64,000 bases of DNA from Dipteris shenzhenensis (Eukaryota > Polypodiophyta > Polypodiopsida > Gleicheniales), in assembly GCA_047967505.1 (NCBI GenBank), contig CM106541.1. One strand, written 5' to 3'. The notes beneath the pieces are model-generated. The model did not search any database. It was not told where the DNA came from and saw only the letters and a list, made by a program, of their open reading frames with translations. A program made the translations under genes and the position numbers. Shown here piece after piece: positions 45,862 to 56,024 of the stretch (within the stretch, counting starts at the first letter, position 1; the number at the start of each line of letters is the position of its first letter).

Positions 45862-45923
45862 GACCTAAAGGGATTTAGAAGAACATGAAAACAAGCTTCA
45901 GCAAGCACATTCGGTGGTGTCTT

Positions 45924-46248
45924 TGACAAAACATGTGTGCCTTAGGATCTATGGAGCACTCTAAGGTGGATGAAACCTATGTGGAGACATGATCAAGAGA
46001 GTGCTCATGACATGTACCTCAAGTCAATTAGGTTCCAAGATAGATTAGCTTGGACTCATAAAGAGAATCTTGAGATAGTGCAAAGTGCTTGATTGATATT
46101 ACTTCAAATGAACCTCCCTTTTATAGGTGAGGGTACTTACATCCATATGCTTGCTCACATGTGGGATATCTCCTCCATGCCATGTGACAGCTTGCTCTTT
46201 ACTCATACCTTTGCTCTACATGTGCTCATGGCACCACAACTCTCAACA
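45924..46248 (-). repeat. 3' LTR of element D
   Basis: 325 bp, same length as the right copy, with about a dozen differences. Ends ctctcaaca. Confidence 0.9.
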
Positions 46249-46435
46249 CCTCCCCTTGGTGCCATGATCCTTTGGCTACTGCAAGGTGGTCAGATGTGAG
46301 TTACATTCCATCACCTCCCCTTAGTGCATGCATTGCTACTTAAGGTGGTTAAGTGTGGTTTTTACATGTCAATACCTCCTCTGGGTGCTTTCATAGCTAC
46401 TCTCAGGTGGTCAGGTTTGATTTACAAAATATAGG
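46248..46435 (-). repeat. Triplicated polypurine-tract repeat of element D
   Basis: Units start at about 46,248, 46,312 and 46,374. Each opens with cacctccccttggtgc or a variant and contains aaggtggtcag about 30 bp on. Read on the minus strand each carries a gcaccaaggggagg tract, so the element has three potential plus-strand primers instead of one. Confidence 0.8.
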
Positions 46436-48309
46436 CAAGGTTGGCAAGGTTTTTGTTTCTCAATACATTCCATTGATGTCACCTTTTGGCTCATGGCTTG
46501 ATGACGATGGCATTTTCTTCTTTGCTTGGTGTAGCTTCATGCATGATGCTTTGTTCTTCCATGTGCCTTGATGCTTTCTGTGTGGATGCCATGCTTTCTG
46601 CTATGGTCATCTCATGCACTTGTGCTTTTGGCATGCTTATGACAATGATGTGTGCATTCATGCTTTGATTTGTCATTTGTTGCAAAGGTCTTACCAATTG
46701 ATTTCTTTTAATATTGTTAGTGTCTAATTGCATACAATGATTCTGACTTAACAAGCACATAGATTTTGAAAAGACGACCACTTTTCCTTTTTGGAGCATG
46801 GCCAAATTCTTCCTGGATTGCAAGTTATGGCTTGTTGAAGATTTTGTGAAGAAGAGTGCCTTTGATGATGTGGCACAGGGATTCACATGCTGAATTCCAC
46901 ACTGTGCTTAGCAAGGGACTCTGTGCTTAGGTGGCACTTAACTAACCTTGAACTTAAATCTAACCATGGTTAGAGTGGGTTGAGTTGATCAAACTTGGGT
47001 TTACTTAACCATTGACCGAGGTAGAGTTAAATTTAACCATAGTAAAGTCTTATCTTCACCTTGCCACGTGTCCTAAGGTTAGACCTTAGAACTTTTCTTG
47101 GCTTGGAGAAGAGTGTGAAGGCAGGGAATGTGGCTATCTGTTGATGCTTCGTATCGTGTCTACAAATCCTCTGCAGTGAGCCATAGGAGAAACCAATTGA
47201 TGAAGACTTGATGCTAGAGACGGAGCCATCGGTGGGCTGGTAGCTCTGTGGAGTCTTGCTGAAGAGTTACATGCTGGAGGCGTTGCAGTAGGTTCTACCG
47301 TTGAAGCGAGGAGGTTGACAGTTTCTTGAGGGAGGCATTGCCTTGTGTGCAGAAGGTGCACTGGTTGTCGGGAGTCTATGAAGCAGTGAACCTATTGCTA
47401 CTTCTGGCTCATGAATGATGGGTGACTGATCTACTTGGCGGCTAGCTCATCAATGGAGGGCCATGGGCATTGAAGGGAAGCTTGGAGCAGGAGCAGCCAC
47501 TGTTGGGTGCGCTGTTTGAAGGAGCAGGCCAGTGAGCCATGCGACTGGCTATTTGTTTTTATGTCGTGGTTGCTCGTCATGTGTCGTGTGTTGTGGCTGC
47601 TCATCGTGTAGGTGGCTTGCAGCGTCTGTAGAGGCTTGTCAAGGGCTCTTAGATGGCAGTGAAGCGGTGGTCATTGAGGGAGGCTATGGAGGCCATAGCT
47701 AGTTGTTAGGAGATAGGAGCACCTCTCTAGAGCTGTCGAATGGAAGCACTGCGAGCCTATTGATAAGGCTATGATGGCAGATAGAGTCGCACTGTAGATA
47801 GGACCTTGAGAAGGCGTTTGATTGTTGGGAGTTGCAGGTAGAGCTCTTTGATGGAGAAGTAGTCGTTGAAGGGAGCTTGTTTGCAGAGCTTGGCTAAGGC
47901 ACAGTGTTTTCGAGCTACTTTGGGCCACTCTGTGATCTCCTTACTGCTTGCTTGGCCTTGCTTATTGCTTTCTTGCAGGTCTCTCTTTTTCTCTCTCACA
48001 CAATGCTCTATTCATGGTGTAGAATTCCTCCAAATGAACTCTCTCTCGCAGACAAGACTCTATCTCAAAAGAAAGAATGACACTCTCTTTCTCTCAAATC
48101 TCTCTCAATGATGGAATTCCCCCAATGCAATGGAAGGAATCAATGGACGGAAATTTTCTCTCTCTAGGGACGGAAATTTGTTTTCAACCTAAAAACTAAA
48201 ACTAACCTAGGAGAACTCATGAGCTCCTAAGACATGCCTACAACTAATCTAGGAATGGAAGCAATCCTAGTGAACTACTAATGAGCTAAACTAGGAGAGC
48301 TAAACCTAA

Positions 48310-48321
48310 GCTCTGATATCA
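48310..48321 (-). other. Primer-binding site of element D
   Basis: Plus strand gctctgatatca; one base differs from the standard complement gctctgatacca. It directly abuts the LTR. Confidence 0.8.
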
Positions 48322-48646
48322 TGACAAAACATGTGTGCCTCAGGATCTATGGAGTGCTCTAAGGTGGATGAAACCTGTGTGGAAACATGATGAAGAGAGT
48401 GCTCATGACATGTACCTCAAGTCAATTAGGTTCCAAGATAGATTAGCTTGGACTCATAAAGGGAATCTTGAGATAGTGCAAAGTGCTTGATTGATATTAC
48501 TTCAAATGAACCTCCCTTTTATAGGTGAGGGTACTTACATCCATATGCTTGCTCACATGTGGAATATCTCCTCGATGCCATGTGGCAGCTTGCCCTTTAC
48601 TCATACCTTTGCTCTACATGTGCTCATGGCACCACAACTCTCAACT
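48322..48646 (-). repeat. 5' LTR of element D
   Basis: 325 bp. Ends ctctcaact; the expected terminal CA has mutated. Followed by the GTCTT duplication. Confidence 0.9.
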
Positions 48647-48808
48647 GTCTTTTCCTTCCTGGAGCTTCTACTTCTTGTTTTTTTAAGCTTCTAAGAAACA
48701 ACAAAGATTATGTCATCAGCGGAGCTATACCTCCTCAACATATGCTACTCTTCTTCAAGAACATAGTTAAGAATCTCACCCACACCATAGCTCTCACAAC
48801 CAATGGAT

Positions 48809-48820
48809 GCTCTGATACCA
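48809..48820 (-). other. Primer-binding site of element C
   Basis: Plus strand gctctgatacca, the exact complement of the initiator Met-tRNA site, two bases before the LTR. Confidence 0.9.
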
Positions 48821-48822
48821 CT

Positions 48823-49371
48823 TGTTGAAAACTGCATGCAATTATTCTATTCACCAATATCCTTTCCCACATAAAATCATGAATCTAAGAGGATGACAAA
48901 GATCACACACCATATTTCATGGGTAAAATACTTCAATCAACCTGCTCATGTCGACCATCCTTGTTGTAGTCCATACAATGACGATGACTTGACTAAGAAC
49001 CCTACGACTCTTGATAGCAGCTACTCTATATCTAAGACTAGAGAGCTAAGCCTAAGCTCCAAGCTCATGACTCACAAAACCACAACAAAAGGACAGAGAA
49101 CGTCGACTCTTCATGCTTTAATAGAATCATTGTATGACTGCCTCAGTCACCGCCATGACTAGCTACGAGTACCTTTTGAACCGCCATGAGTTAGAAGACC
49201 AATCACCACAAAGCTTTCTGGTAGGTAGTCACCGATGCTAGTGAGACAATCACACACCCCTTGTTTGCATGGTCAAATCGCCAACAAGGTTCATGTCATC
49301 CGACCAATCATAAGCATTCTAGCAACCTTAGGGCAATACATGCCTCCCCATGAGGATGACTTTCCCCAACA
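48823..49371 (-). repeat. 5' LTR of element C (right copy)
   Basis: 549 bp, TG...CA, followed by GTGCT. It lacks the 48-bp duplication of the left copy. Confidence 0.9.
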
Positions 49372-49376
49372 GTGCT

Positions 49377-51370
49377 CTCCTAGCACTTTTTAGCGAGACC
49401 AAAAGAGCTTATAGAAATTAATTTGCCTTGATGAGTTAGGATAACTTGGAGCAAAGAGGATGGTGACAATGTGATGAATGCAAAAGCCAACAATGGCAAG
49501 GGAAATGACAGACACACAGAGAGAGAGACAGAGAGAGAGAGAGAGAAGGGGGGGGGGGAGGCGGGGTTAGCTAGAAAGGTTTCCTTTCAATTATGTGGAG
49601 TAAAATGGCAACATTACAACATCACTTAGGTTGCACTCCATAGAGGTGTAAACCTTTATACTAAGCTAGATATTGATATTTGTGTCCCCGCAAAAAGAAT
49701 CCCTCCATCAATGTGTCTTTTCTGGTGTTCATCAATGGCACTTACTATGGTTACTACTTCAAGGTTGGTTGGCATTTATGCCACTTGCTTTTGCCACATG
49801 GTGGAGGCTTTGATCCCATCGCCTTCCTACAAAGAAGGGACAACGTGTCATAGGGAAGAAGGTAGGTGGTTGGAGGCTTTAATCCCATCATCCTTAGCCT
49901 TCCTACAAAGAAGGTTGACCATTTGCAGTTATTCCTTTTAGAGATTCTGGCACTTGCTATGGTAATGCATCCTATTTAGCTTGGTTTCCCATCTTGCAAA
50001 TTCCCTCGTGTGCTTTGGGTAGCCCACTTGTGCCTAAGGTGACCCATTTGGCTTGGTTCACCATCTTGAAACTCCTCTGGTTGTGGTTGCGGCCAATAAG
50101 TATTGGAAGATGGTGAGCCAAGGAAGACCATGCATTCCATGATTTGGGTAGCATGATAGACTTGCCTTTCTCCTCCATGAGTGTTGCAATCAGTAGGGCC
50201 CCCCAAGGTCCCAGAAAAAGATTTATTAGCAGAGGGGAGGAAACAAGTACATTTAAGAGAGAAGGGTGCTTTGAGACCATGCAAATGGGGGTGGGAAGGG
50301 CTTTCCCTTGGTGCGGTGATTTTTTTCTCCTCTCTTAAGTCTTAATATAGTTGGGGTTTGGGGGCTTTCCACCCTTCTTCCCCCTTCATTCTATATGTCA
50401 ATTCATGTGACTCTAGGTTTGTTCACTGCTATATCTTCCCCGAGATTTTGCCATCTCAAGACCATTGTCACTTTGGATATTGGCACTCCCTTAAATGATA
50501 TCACACAATCCCCTTGGAATTCCATCATCTCAAGACTATTCCTTGACTATTGTCACTCTTGAGTGGATGGATTTATGTGTTTTGATGAGGGGAGAAGTTG
50601 AAGATGAGAACTCTGGAGATGAGGGGGGGTCATGTGTAGAGTCCCACTTGAATATTCCAACCATCACCCGCCTCATTAGTAGCCTATCCTAATATAAACA
50701 GTCATTTTGGTCATTGGAGAATATATCTCAAACGTCAGAGCCCATGATGTGTGAATTAGATGGTTGCCCCCAAAAGAGAATTCCTCTTTCATTGGAGCCC
50801 AGATCATGATGCTTTGGGAAGCCTAATTCAATGGCAATCAAATTTAAAATTGTAACTGGACTTTGAATGGCGTTTTAACTAAAAATTCTAAAATTCTAAC
50901 GGTCTGGTTTTCTATTCTCCTAATAGTCTAATTTTGGATCAATGCTAATTTGAGCCTACAAATTAGATGGTCCTCATCATCATTCTAATAGTTTGCTTTT
51001 TTGTTGTTCTAACAGTTTGATTTCCTATCATTCTAATAGTCTAACACAATTGATCCTACAAATTACATGGTTCAAGTGCATAGTCATTTTTCTAATGGTA
51101 TGATTTTCTATTGTTCTAATGGTCATGATCACGCCCTCATGCAGTCCCAGTGTTAGAGCGATGTATGCTAGCCCAATGGCCATCAAGCAATCCCAATGTC
51201 TTGATTGTCCCTATGGCTATTTAGATCATAGGTCCCATTTAGAATGAATCAAAAGGAAGCAATTATCAGAGATAAAGGCAAGCTTAATGATGCTAAATAT
51301 TAGCTGTGCAGCATGAAATATGTAAGGCCTATGTAACAGATTTGGAGGATTGAAATAATAGTGTCTTTCA

Positions 51371-51404
<34 letters not shown>

Positions 51405-51540
51405 GTTCCTACCATCACAATGGCCCATAACCACCACCATGGTGGGTATTAGGTAATCCAAGCCTAAAAATTGCAAGCCCAAGCAATCGAGAAAAATGTT
51501 GAGAAATAATCCTATAGTATTGATGAGGACACATCACACC
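49377..51540. other. Unassigned sequence with microsatellites
   Basis: No gene recognised. A (GA)n/G-run block lies at about 49,500-49,562. The phrase ggaggcttt(g/a)atcccatc is duplicated at 49,803 and 49,874. A second copy of the dispersed repeat is at 50,840-51,130 and a (GC)n(CA)n run at 51,373-51,404. The 102-codon minus-strand frames near 49,972-50,284 overlap each other and show no domain. Confidence 0.5.
50840..51130 (+). repeat. Dispersed repeat, copy 2
   Basis: Related to 43,190-43,490: shares gtttgatttcctat, tctaatagtctaa and gcctacaaattagatggt in the same order. Confidence 0.7.
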
Positions 51541-51549
51541 ATTGCTACA

Positions 51550-53250
51550 TGAAGTAGCGATGGATTGCTTGAATGCGTTTGCCTACATAGACATTGCCAC
51601 TACATTGTGGTTCCATGACTAGAGAGCACAAGGCTAGCATGTTTGATACTTATTATACAAAATTCTGCTACATGGTATTATGTGAAAGTGGCCTAACTTA
51701 TATTTCCATTAATAATGGCAAACTTAGATACTTAGTAGATTCCATGACATGTATCCAATTATTCAAATCTTACAATGCTACTTCAAGGGTTTAAAGCCAG
51801 ATTTTGTGCATAAATTGAAGGATTAAAATACCTACCATTGTATTGCACATGTTCAAATGTGCTATATAAAGGATTTAGGCAATCGAATGTGCCAACAAAA
51901 GTTTGGAGTCCATGGAGTATCATGCTCCTATTCATATGACATTATGTGTTGGTCAGATCAGATCCCTCACTTGTAGATTCTCAAAATGTGTATCCAAAAG
52001 TGTAATGGTTCTTTGGGAGTCCATATTATGTGCAAGATTAACTGGATCTACCTTCTAGGCACACAAATGTGTCATGGGACAATGTAATGACTGTGACATA
52101 AGATTGCCCTTGTGCTTACATGAGGTTGCAGCTGAGAAAGTGCAAGTCTGTAAATGTTTTCAAGACATTGAAGCTAACATTAGTAGAAATGGAAAGAAGT
52201 CAAAAAGAAAGGAGTTGTTATGCAAGAAGATTCTTTGCAGGGATCTTCTTCATTTACAAAAGATATATTTTGCAAGATTTATCAATCACAACTTCATATA
52301 TAGATGCTAGGAAAACCATTCAAGGAATTTTTTCTATAGACTCTATTGAAAATTACTCATTTAAAGAGAAAAATGAGATTTATTCTATACACCGGCATTC
52401 AAGACAAGTGATAGTTTTTGTTTATATAACATATTGCTACATGGGAACAAATGATCTGAAGAAGACCATTCATTTTTTATTTCAAAATGGTAAGCAACAG
52501 GACACTTTGTTCATTCAGCATTGTTTTTACTACATGATAGGTGGCTGAAATATCAAGGCTACACTCTTAAGGCGCATTGGATATGGTCCGATGGAGTGGC
52601 ATCTCAATTTAAAGGTAGATTCCCTTTGTATTTTGTTGCTAGATTTGGGATGATCATAGGCCTATAGATGACATGGAACTTCGTTGGCCTCAGCCCCATG
52701 GAAAGGATGAGCATGGTGGGGCCGGAATTGTTACACATGAATAGCTAAAGAAAAGTAGTGCAACTAAAATGTGCTAGAGATATGGTTGAATTTTTTAGGA
52801 CCCACTTGTCTATTGGATGCCATTCCGAGTACTTATCTAAAAGAAGGGAGGTAATATAGTATTCTAAGAGATCAAAGAAGATGACGTGCAGAGAAGTCGT
52901 ATATAGGATTGCAAACTTGTCTGAAATTTGCAGTCCATGAATTTTGTTAGTGTGGATATCCTCCACTTGACCCTTTTGCAATTAAAACTAGCAGCACCGA
53001 CTGTCATGCTTTTGATATTGGTGCATGCAACGACATAGTAGGTGATGCACTAGTCAAACACATGTGGAGATTTGGGAGTACCACACACATGTCCCCTTGC
53101 AAGATAGGAAATGTGGCAAAGAAGTAGATGAGTACCTATCTAATTAGAATAATGATGATGAGAACACTTCTAGGCCTTTCTATGAAGGTCATTATGATTC
53201 CTTGAGTGATGCTCTCTCTGTTGGAGATAGTTTTGCAGTGATATCATAGA
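51550..53250 (+). pseudogene. DFAENY/WSDG-family transposon protein, copy 2 (badly decayed)
   Basis: Same family as the 36-39 kb gene, opposite strand. A Cys-rich piece at about 51,985-52,130 reads VLWESILC and HKCVMGQCNDCDIRLPLCLH, aligning with LWEPVVC and HKIECICRTCKHC of copy 1. The DFAENY position is degraded to IENYSFKEKNEIYSIHRHSR (about 52,345-52,400), followed by VFVYITYCYMGTND. Then QDTLFIQHCF, a well-kept WSDGVASQFKGRFPLYFVAR (about 52,590-52,650), the remnant MERMSMVGPELLH where the family has HGKGxxDGAGA, and ARDMVEFFRTHLS. A C-terminal DSFAVIS lies near 53,240. Stops every 10-40 codons. This copy supplies the motifs lost in copy 1. Confidence 0.7.
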
Positions 53251-53927
53251 GGAGGATATGAAGGAGGAGCAAATTTTTACGTCTCAATTGCAAAGTGGCA
53301 AAGGAGTTGACAACCAACGCTCAAATGATGCATGGGGAAATATATTTCAAAAGTGGCCTATGTTCTTTAGGGATACTACGATGCTTAAGTAGAGGAAGAC
53401 AAGTATACATTGCTTGCTCTTAAACTAGTTGTTTGGTTGTACTCACATCTAGTTAGAGCAGTTGGGTTTTCCGTGGACCCAACTGAAGGTGCCTCAAACC
53501 TCTTGAAATCTATTTTGGATTTCACGTGAGATGTCAGAAGCAATCTACAATATCATGCCCTTTGATCTATAACCTTTATAGGGATGCTACACATTGAATA
53601 CTTGTAATGTGACATGTTGTATGTTTACTTAATATTAACTTGGACACGGACTTGAATCTTCTTGACCTACAAAAATATTTGATTGTCTTTTTGTAATCAC
53701 TAGGATGAAGGATACACATCATGCAATCAATCCATTATACTCAAAGTCAAACAATCAATTGGAGCAATCATGATTTGGATGCACCTTCATCTAGTTTAAT
53801 GTAAGAATAGAGTCTTTTGCACTATCTCTGTGTTGTGAGAATTATTTCCATACAATTCAATTAAATTGTGATTTGAGAGAGGTGGGACACTATTAAATCT
53901 TGAAATTTTTGATGGAATATCTATCAT
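53251..53927. other. Unassigned; possibly the 5' LTR of the following Copia
   Basis: No gene. It ends with a primer-site-like sequence at 53,928, which would place an LTR here, but I see no similarity to the candidate 3' LTR at 58,560-59,129. Confidence 0.3.
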
Positions 53928-54272
53928 TGGTATCATAGCACTTGAGGCCTAATGCTTCTATAATGGTGGAGTTTGCTGAGTTGTCCTATTGAGATTGATG
54001 GCATGATAGACTCCAATTTCACCTTTAGATATGATGGATTGGGCCATTGTCTAGTAGGTCAAAAGTGTCTTAACAATCCATTTCCAAGGCTCTGACAACT
54101 TCCTTCTCTGTAATCATACAAATGCCTGTTTGGTAAAGTGTCACCCATCCTATAGATACCATCGTTAGGCAACAAATCTTGCAGACAGATATAAATCATA
54201 CTAGGAACTCTTTTGACTATTCACATGTCCTCTACCCCAATGGCCTCATCTCCTTCATCAGCCTGCCAAATT

Positions 54273-55445
54273 GGTGAAAAATGAGGTTTGTGGCGAGTTT
54301 GACCATCTAAAGCATATCTGATGGGCACGATACATTGCACAATCCTCAACATCTATTAGATTGACTTGTATCAATAGTATCATACCGATTGTGTATGTGC
54401 GTGTTCAAATAACACACCTCAAATACTATTTTTTTACAATTGTGTATAATACTTGATGGAAAACGGGATTTGTCGCGACTTTGATTATCCATAACATACA
54501 TGATGGGCACGATAATCTACACAGCTCAAAATAGGTTGTATTGATGAACTTGCAAAGTATCATGGCCATCGGATATGTGCGCATTCGAATAACACACCTC
54601 AAAGCATGTTTTTTGGTGGTTGTGCATGACACTTAGTGAAAAATGGAGCTTGTGGCACGTTTGACCATCCAAATCATATTTAATGGGCACGATACTTTGA
54701 AAATACCTCAAAATAGGTTGGATTGACACGAATTCAAAGTATCATATCCATCCAATATGTTCGTGTTCGAATAACACACCTTAAACTCTTATTTTTTGCA
54801 GTTGTGCATAATACTTGATGAAAAAGGCGGTTTGTAATGACTTTGACCATCCAAATCATATCCAATGGACATGATACTTTGTACACAACTCAAAATAGAT
54901 TGTATTGATGCATGTGCAAAGTATCGTACCCATCGGGTATGAGATCATTTGAATAACACACCTCAAATACTATTCTTTGGTAGTTGTGCATAACACTTGG
55001 TGAAAAACACGGTTTGTGGTGCGTTTAACCATCCAATGCATATCCGCCGATGGGCAAGATATTTTGCACACACTTCAAAATAGGTTTGATTTATACTTGT
55101 GCAAAGCATCATACCCTTTGGGTATGAGCGCATTCAAATAATACACCTCAAGTACTATTTCTTGGCGGTTGTGCATAACACTTCATGAAAAAAGGTGTTG
55201 TGGCGTGTTTGACCATCCAAAGCTTATTCGATGGACATGATATTTTGCACACGCCTCAACATAGGTTGGATTGACATAAGTGAAGATTATCGTTCCCATT
55301 GGGTATGTGCGTGTATGAATAACACACCTCAAATAATATTTTTTGACGGTTGTGCATAACACGATGGAAAATGGGGTTTGTGGTGACTTTGACCATCCAA
55401 AGCATATACAATGGGTGTGATAATCTGTATGTGCATTAACATAGT
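54273..55445. repeat. 182-bp tandem array, six and a half copies
   Basis: Units start at 54,273, 54,455, 54,635, 54,817, 54,999, 55,184 and 55,363 (the last partial). Shared phrases are gaaaaatggggtttgtgg, tgaccatccaaagcatat, gatgggcacgata, aataacacacctcaaa and ggttgtgcataacactt. Units are roughly 75-85 percent alike by eye. No coding content; the minus-strand open stretch at 55,638-55,183 is repeat sequence. Confidence 0.95.
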
Positions 55446-56024
55446 TTGGATTCTCCCCTACTATTTTGTGACTTTCAATGGATTCTTTGATAATGAAAAC
55501 CTCTCCTTCAAGAAGAACAATGCCTCCATGCTCCAACTCAAATAGTCTCACCCACCTTGTCATTGTAGAGGCATGCATGCTAAGGAGTCTCAAAATGCAA
55601 TGAGTGTAGAGGGAGATTAGAACTATATTCAACCGCATGTGCTCAAAAAATGCATCTAATTACCCATATTACATATATCTAATCCAACATTGGGAGATTC
55701 TCTTATCATCCTAACCACTCAAAACCAATGGTGCAAAAATATTGGATGCCAGTGGCATAGTTGTTGGAAGGGGCACACAATGCAACCATATCTATGAATT
55801 TTGACTTACAATGCCCATGTCGATATAAGCACAAGGCATGAAAATTAAGAGAGATGCAAAAAATAATGATGGTGGTGTAGACCTACCAGGACTAACAAAT
55901 TTGCCATATGTATATGAAGTTTGTACGATGGGCAAGTAGCATCATCACCCATTTCCATAAGAGACAAGCAAAGCGCAGTCTCCTCTACTACAAATTGTTT
56001 ACATAGACCTCTATATGAAAACAT
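55446..56024. other. Unassigned spacer before Copia pol
   Basis: No domain seen; gag or protease would be expected here in an intact element, but only unrelated-looking AT-rich sequence is found. Confidence 0.5.

Larger units (their letters stand above)
45924..48646 (-). mobile_element. LTR element D, non-autonomous, nested in element C
   Basis: Two 325-bp LTRs (45,924-46,248 and 48,322-48,646) starting TGACAAAACATGTG are flanked by GTCTT (45,919-45,923 and 48,647-48,651). A primer-binding-site complement with one change (gctctgatatca, 48,310-48,321) abuts the right LTR, so the element reads leftward, like element C. The roughly 2.06 kb interior has no gag or pol. It starts, beside the left LTR, with three 62-64 bp repeats each beginning with a purine-tract complement. 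The high LTR similarity marks it as a younger insertion than C. Confidence 0.9.
44158..49371 (-). mobile_element. LTR element C with gag only, host of nested element D
   Basis: LTRs at 44,158-44,754 and 48,823-49,371 begin TGTTGAAAAC and end CCAACA. The 5-bp duplication GTGCT flanks them (44,153-44,157 and 49,372-49,376). The complement of the primer-binding site (gctctgatacca) is at 48,809-48,820, two bases from the right LTR, so transcription runs leftward. A minus-strand purine tract (plus-strand cctccctc) lies beside the left LTR. A gag gene (about 45,861-45,060) is visible, but no protease, integrase or reverse transcriptase. Element D (45,924-48,646) is inserted between the primer site and gag. 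Confidence 0.9.

Noticed and set aside
54273-55445. CRISPR-like array
   Set aside because: The 182-bp units are continuous repeats without unique spacers, in plant DNA.
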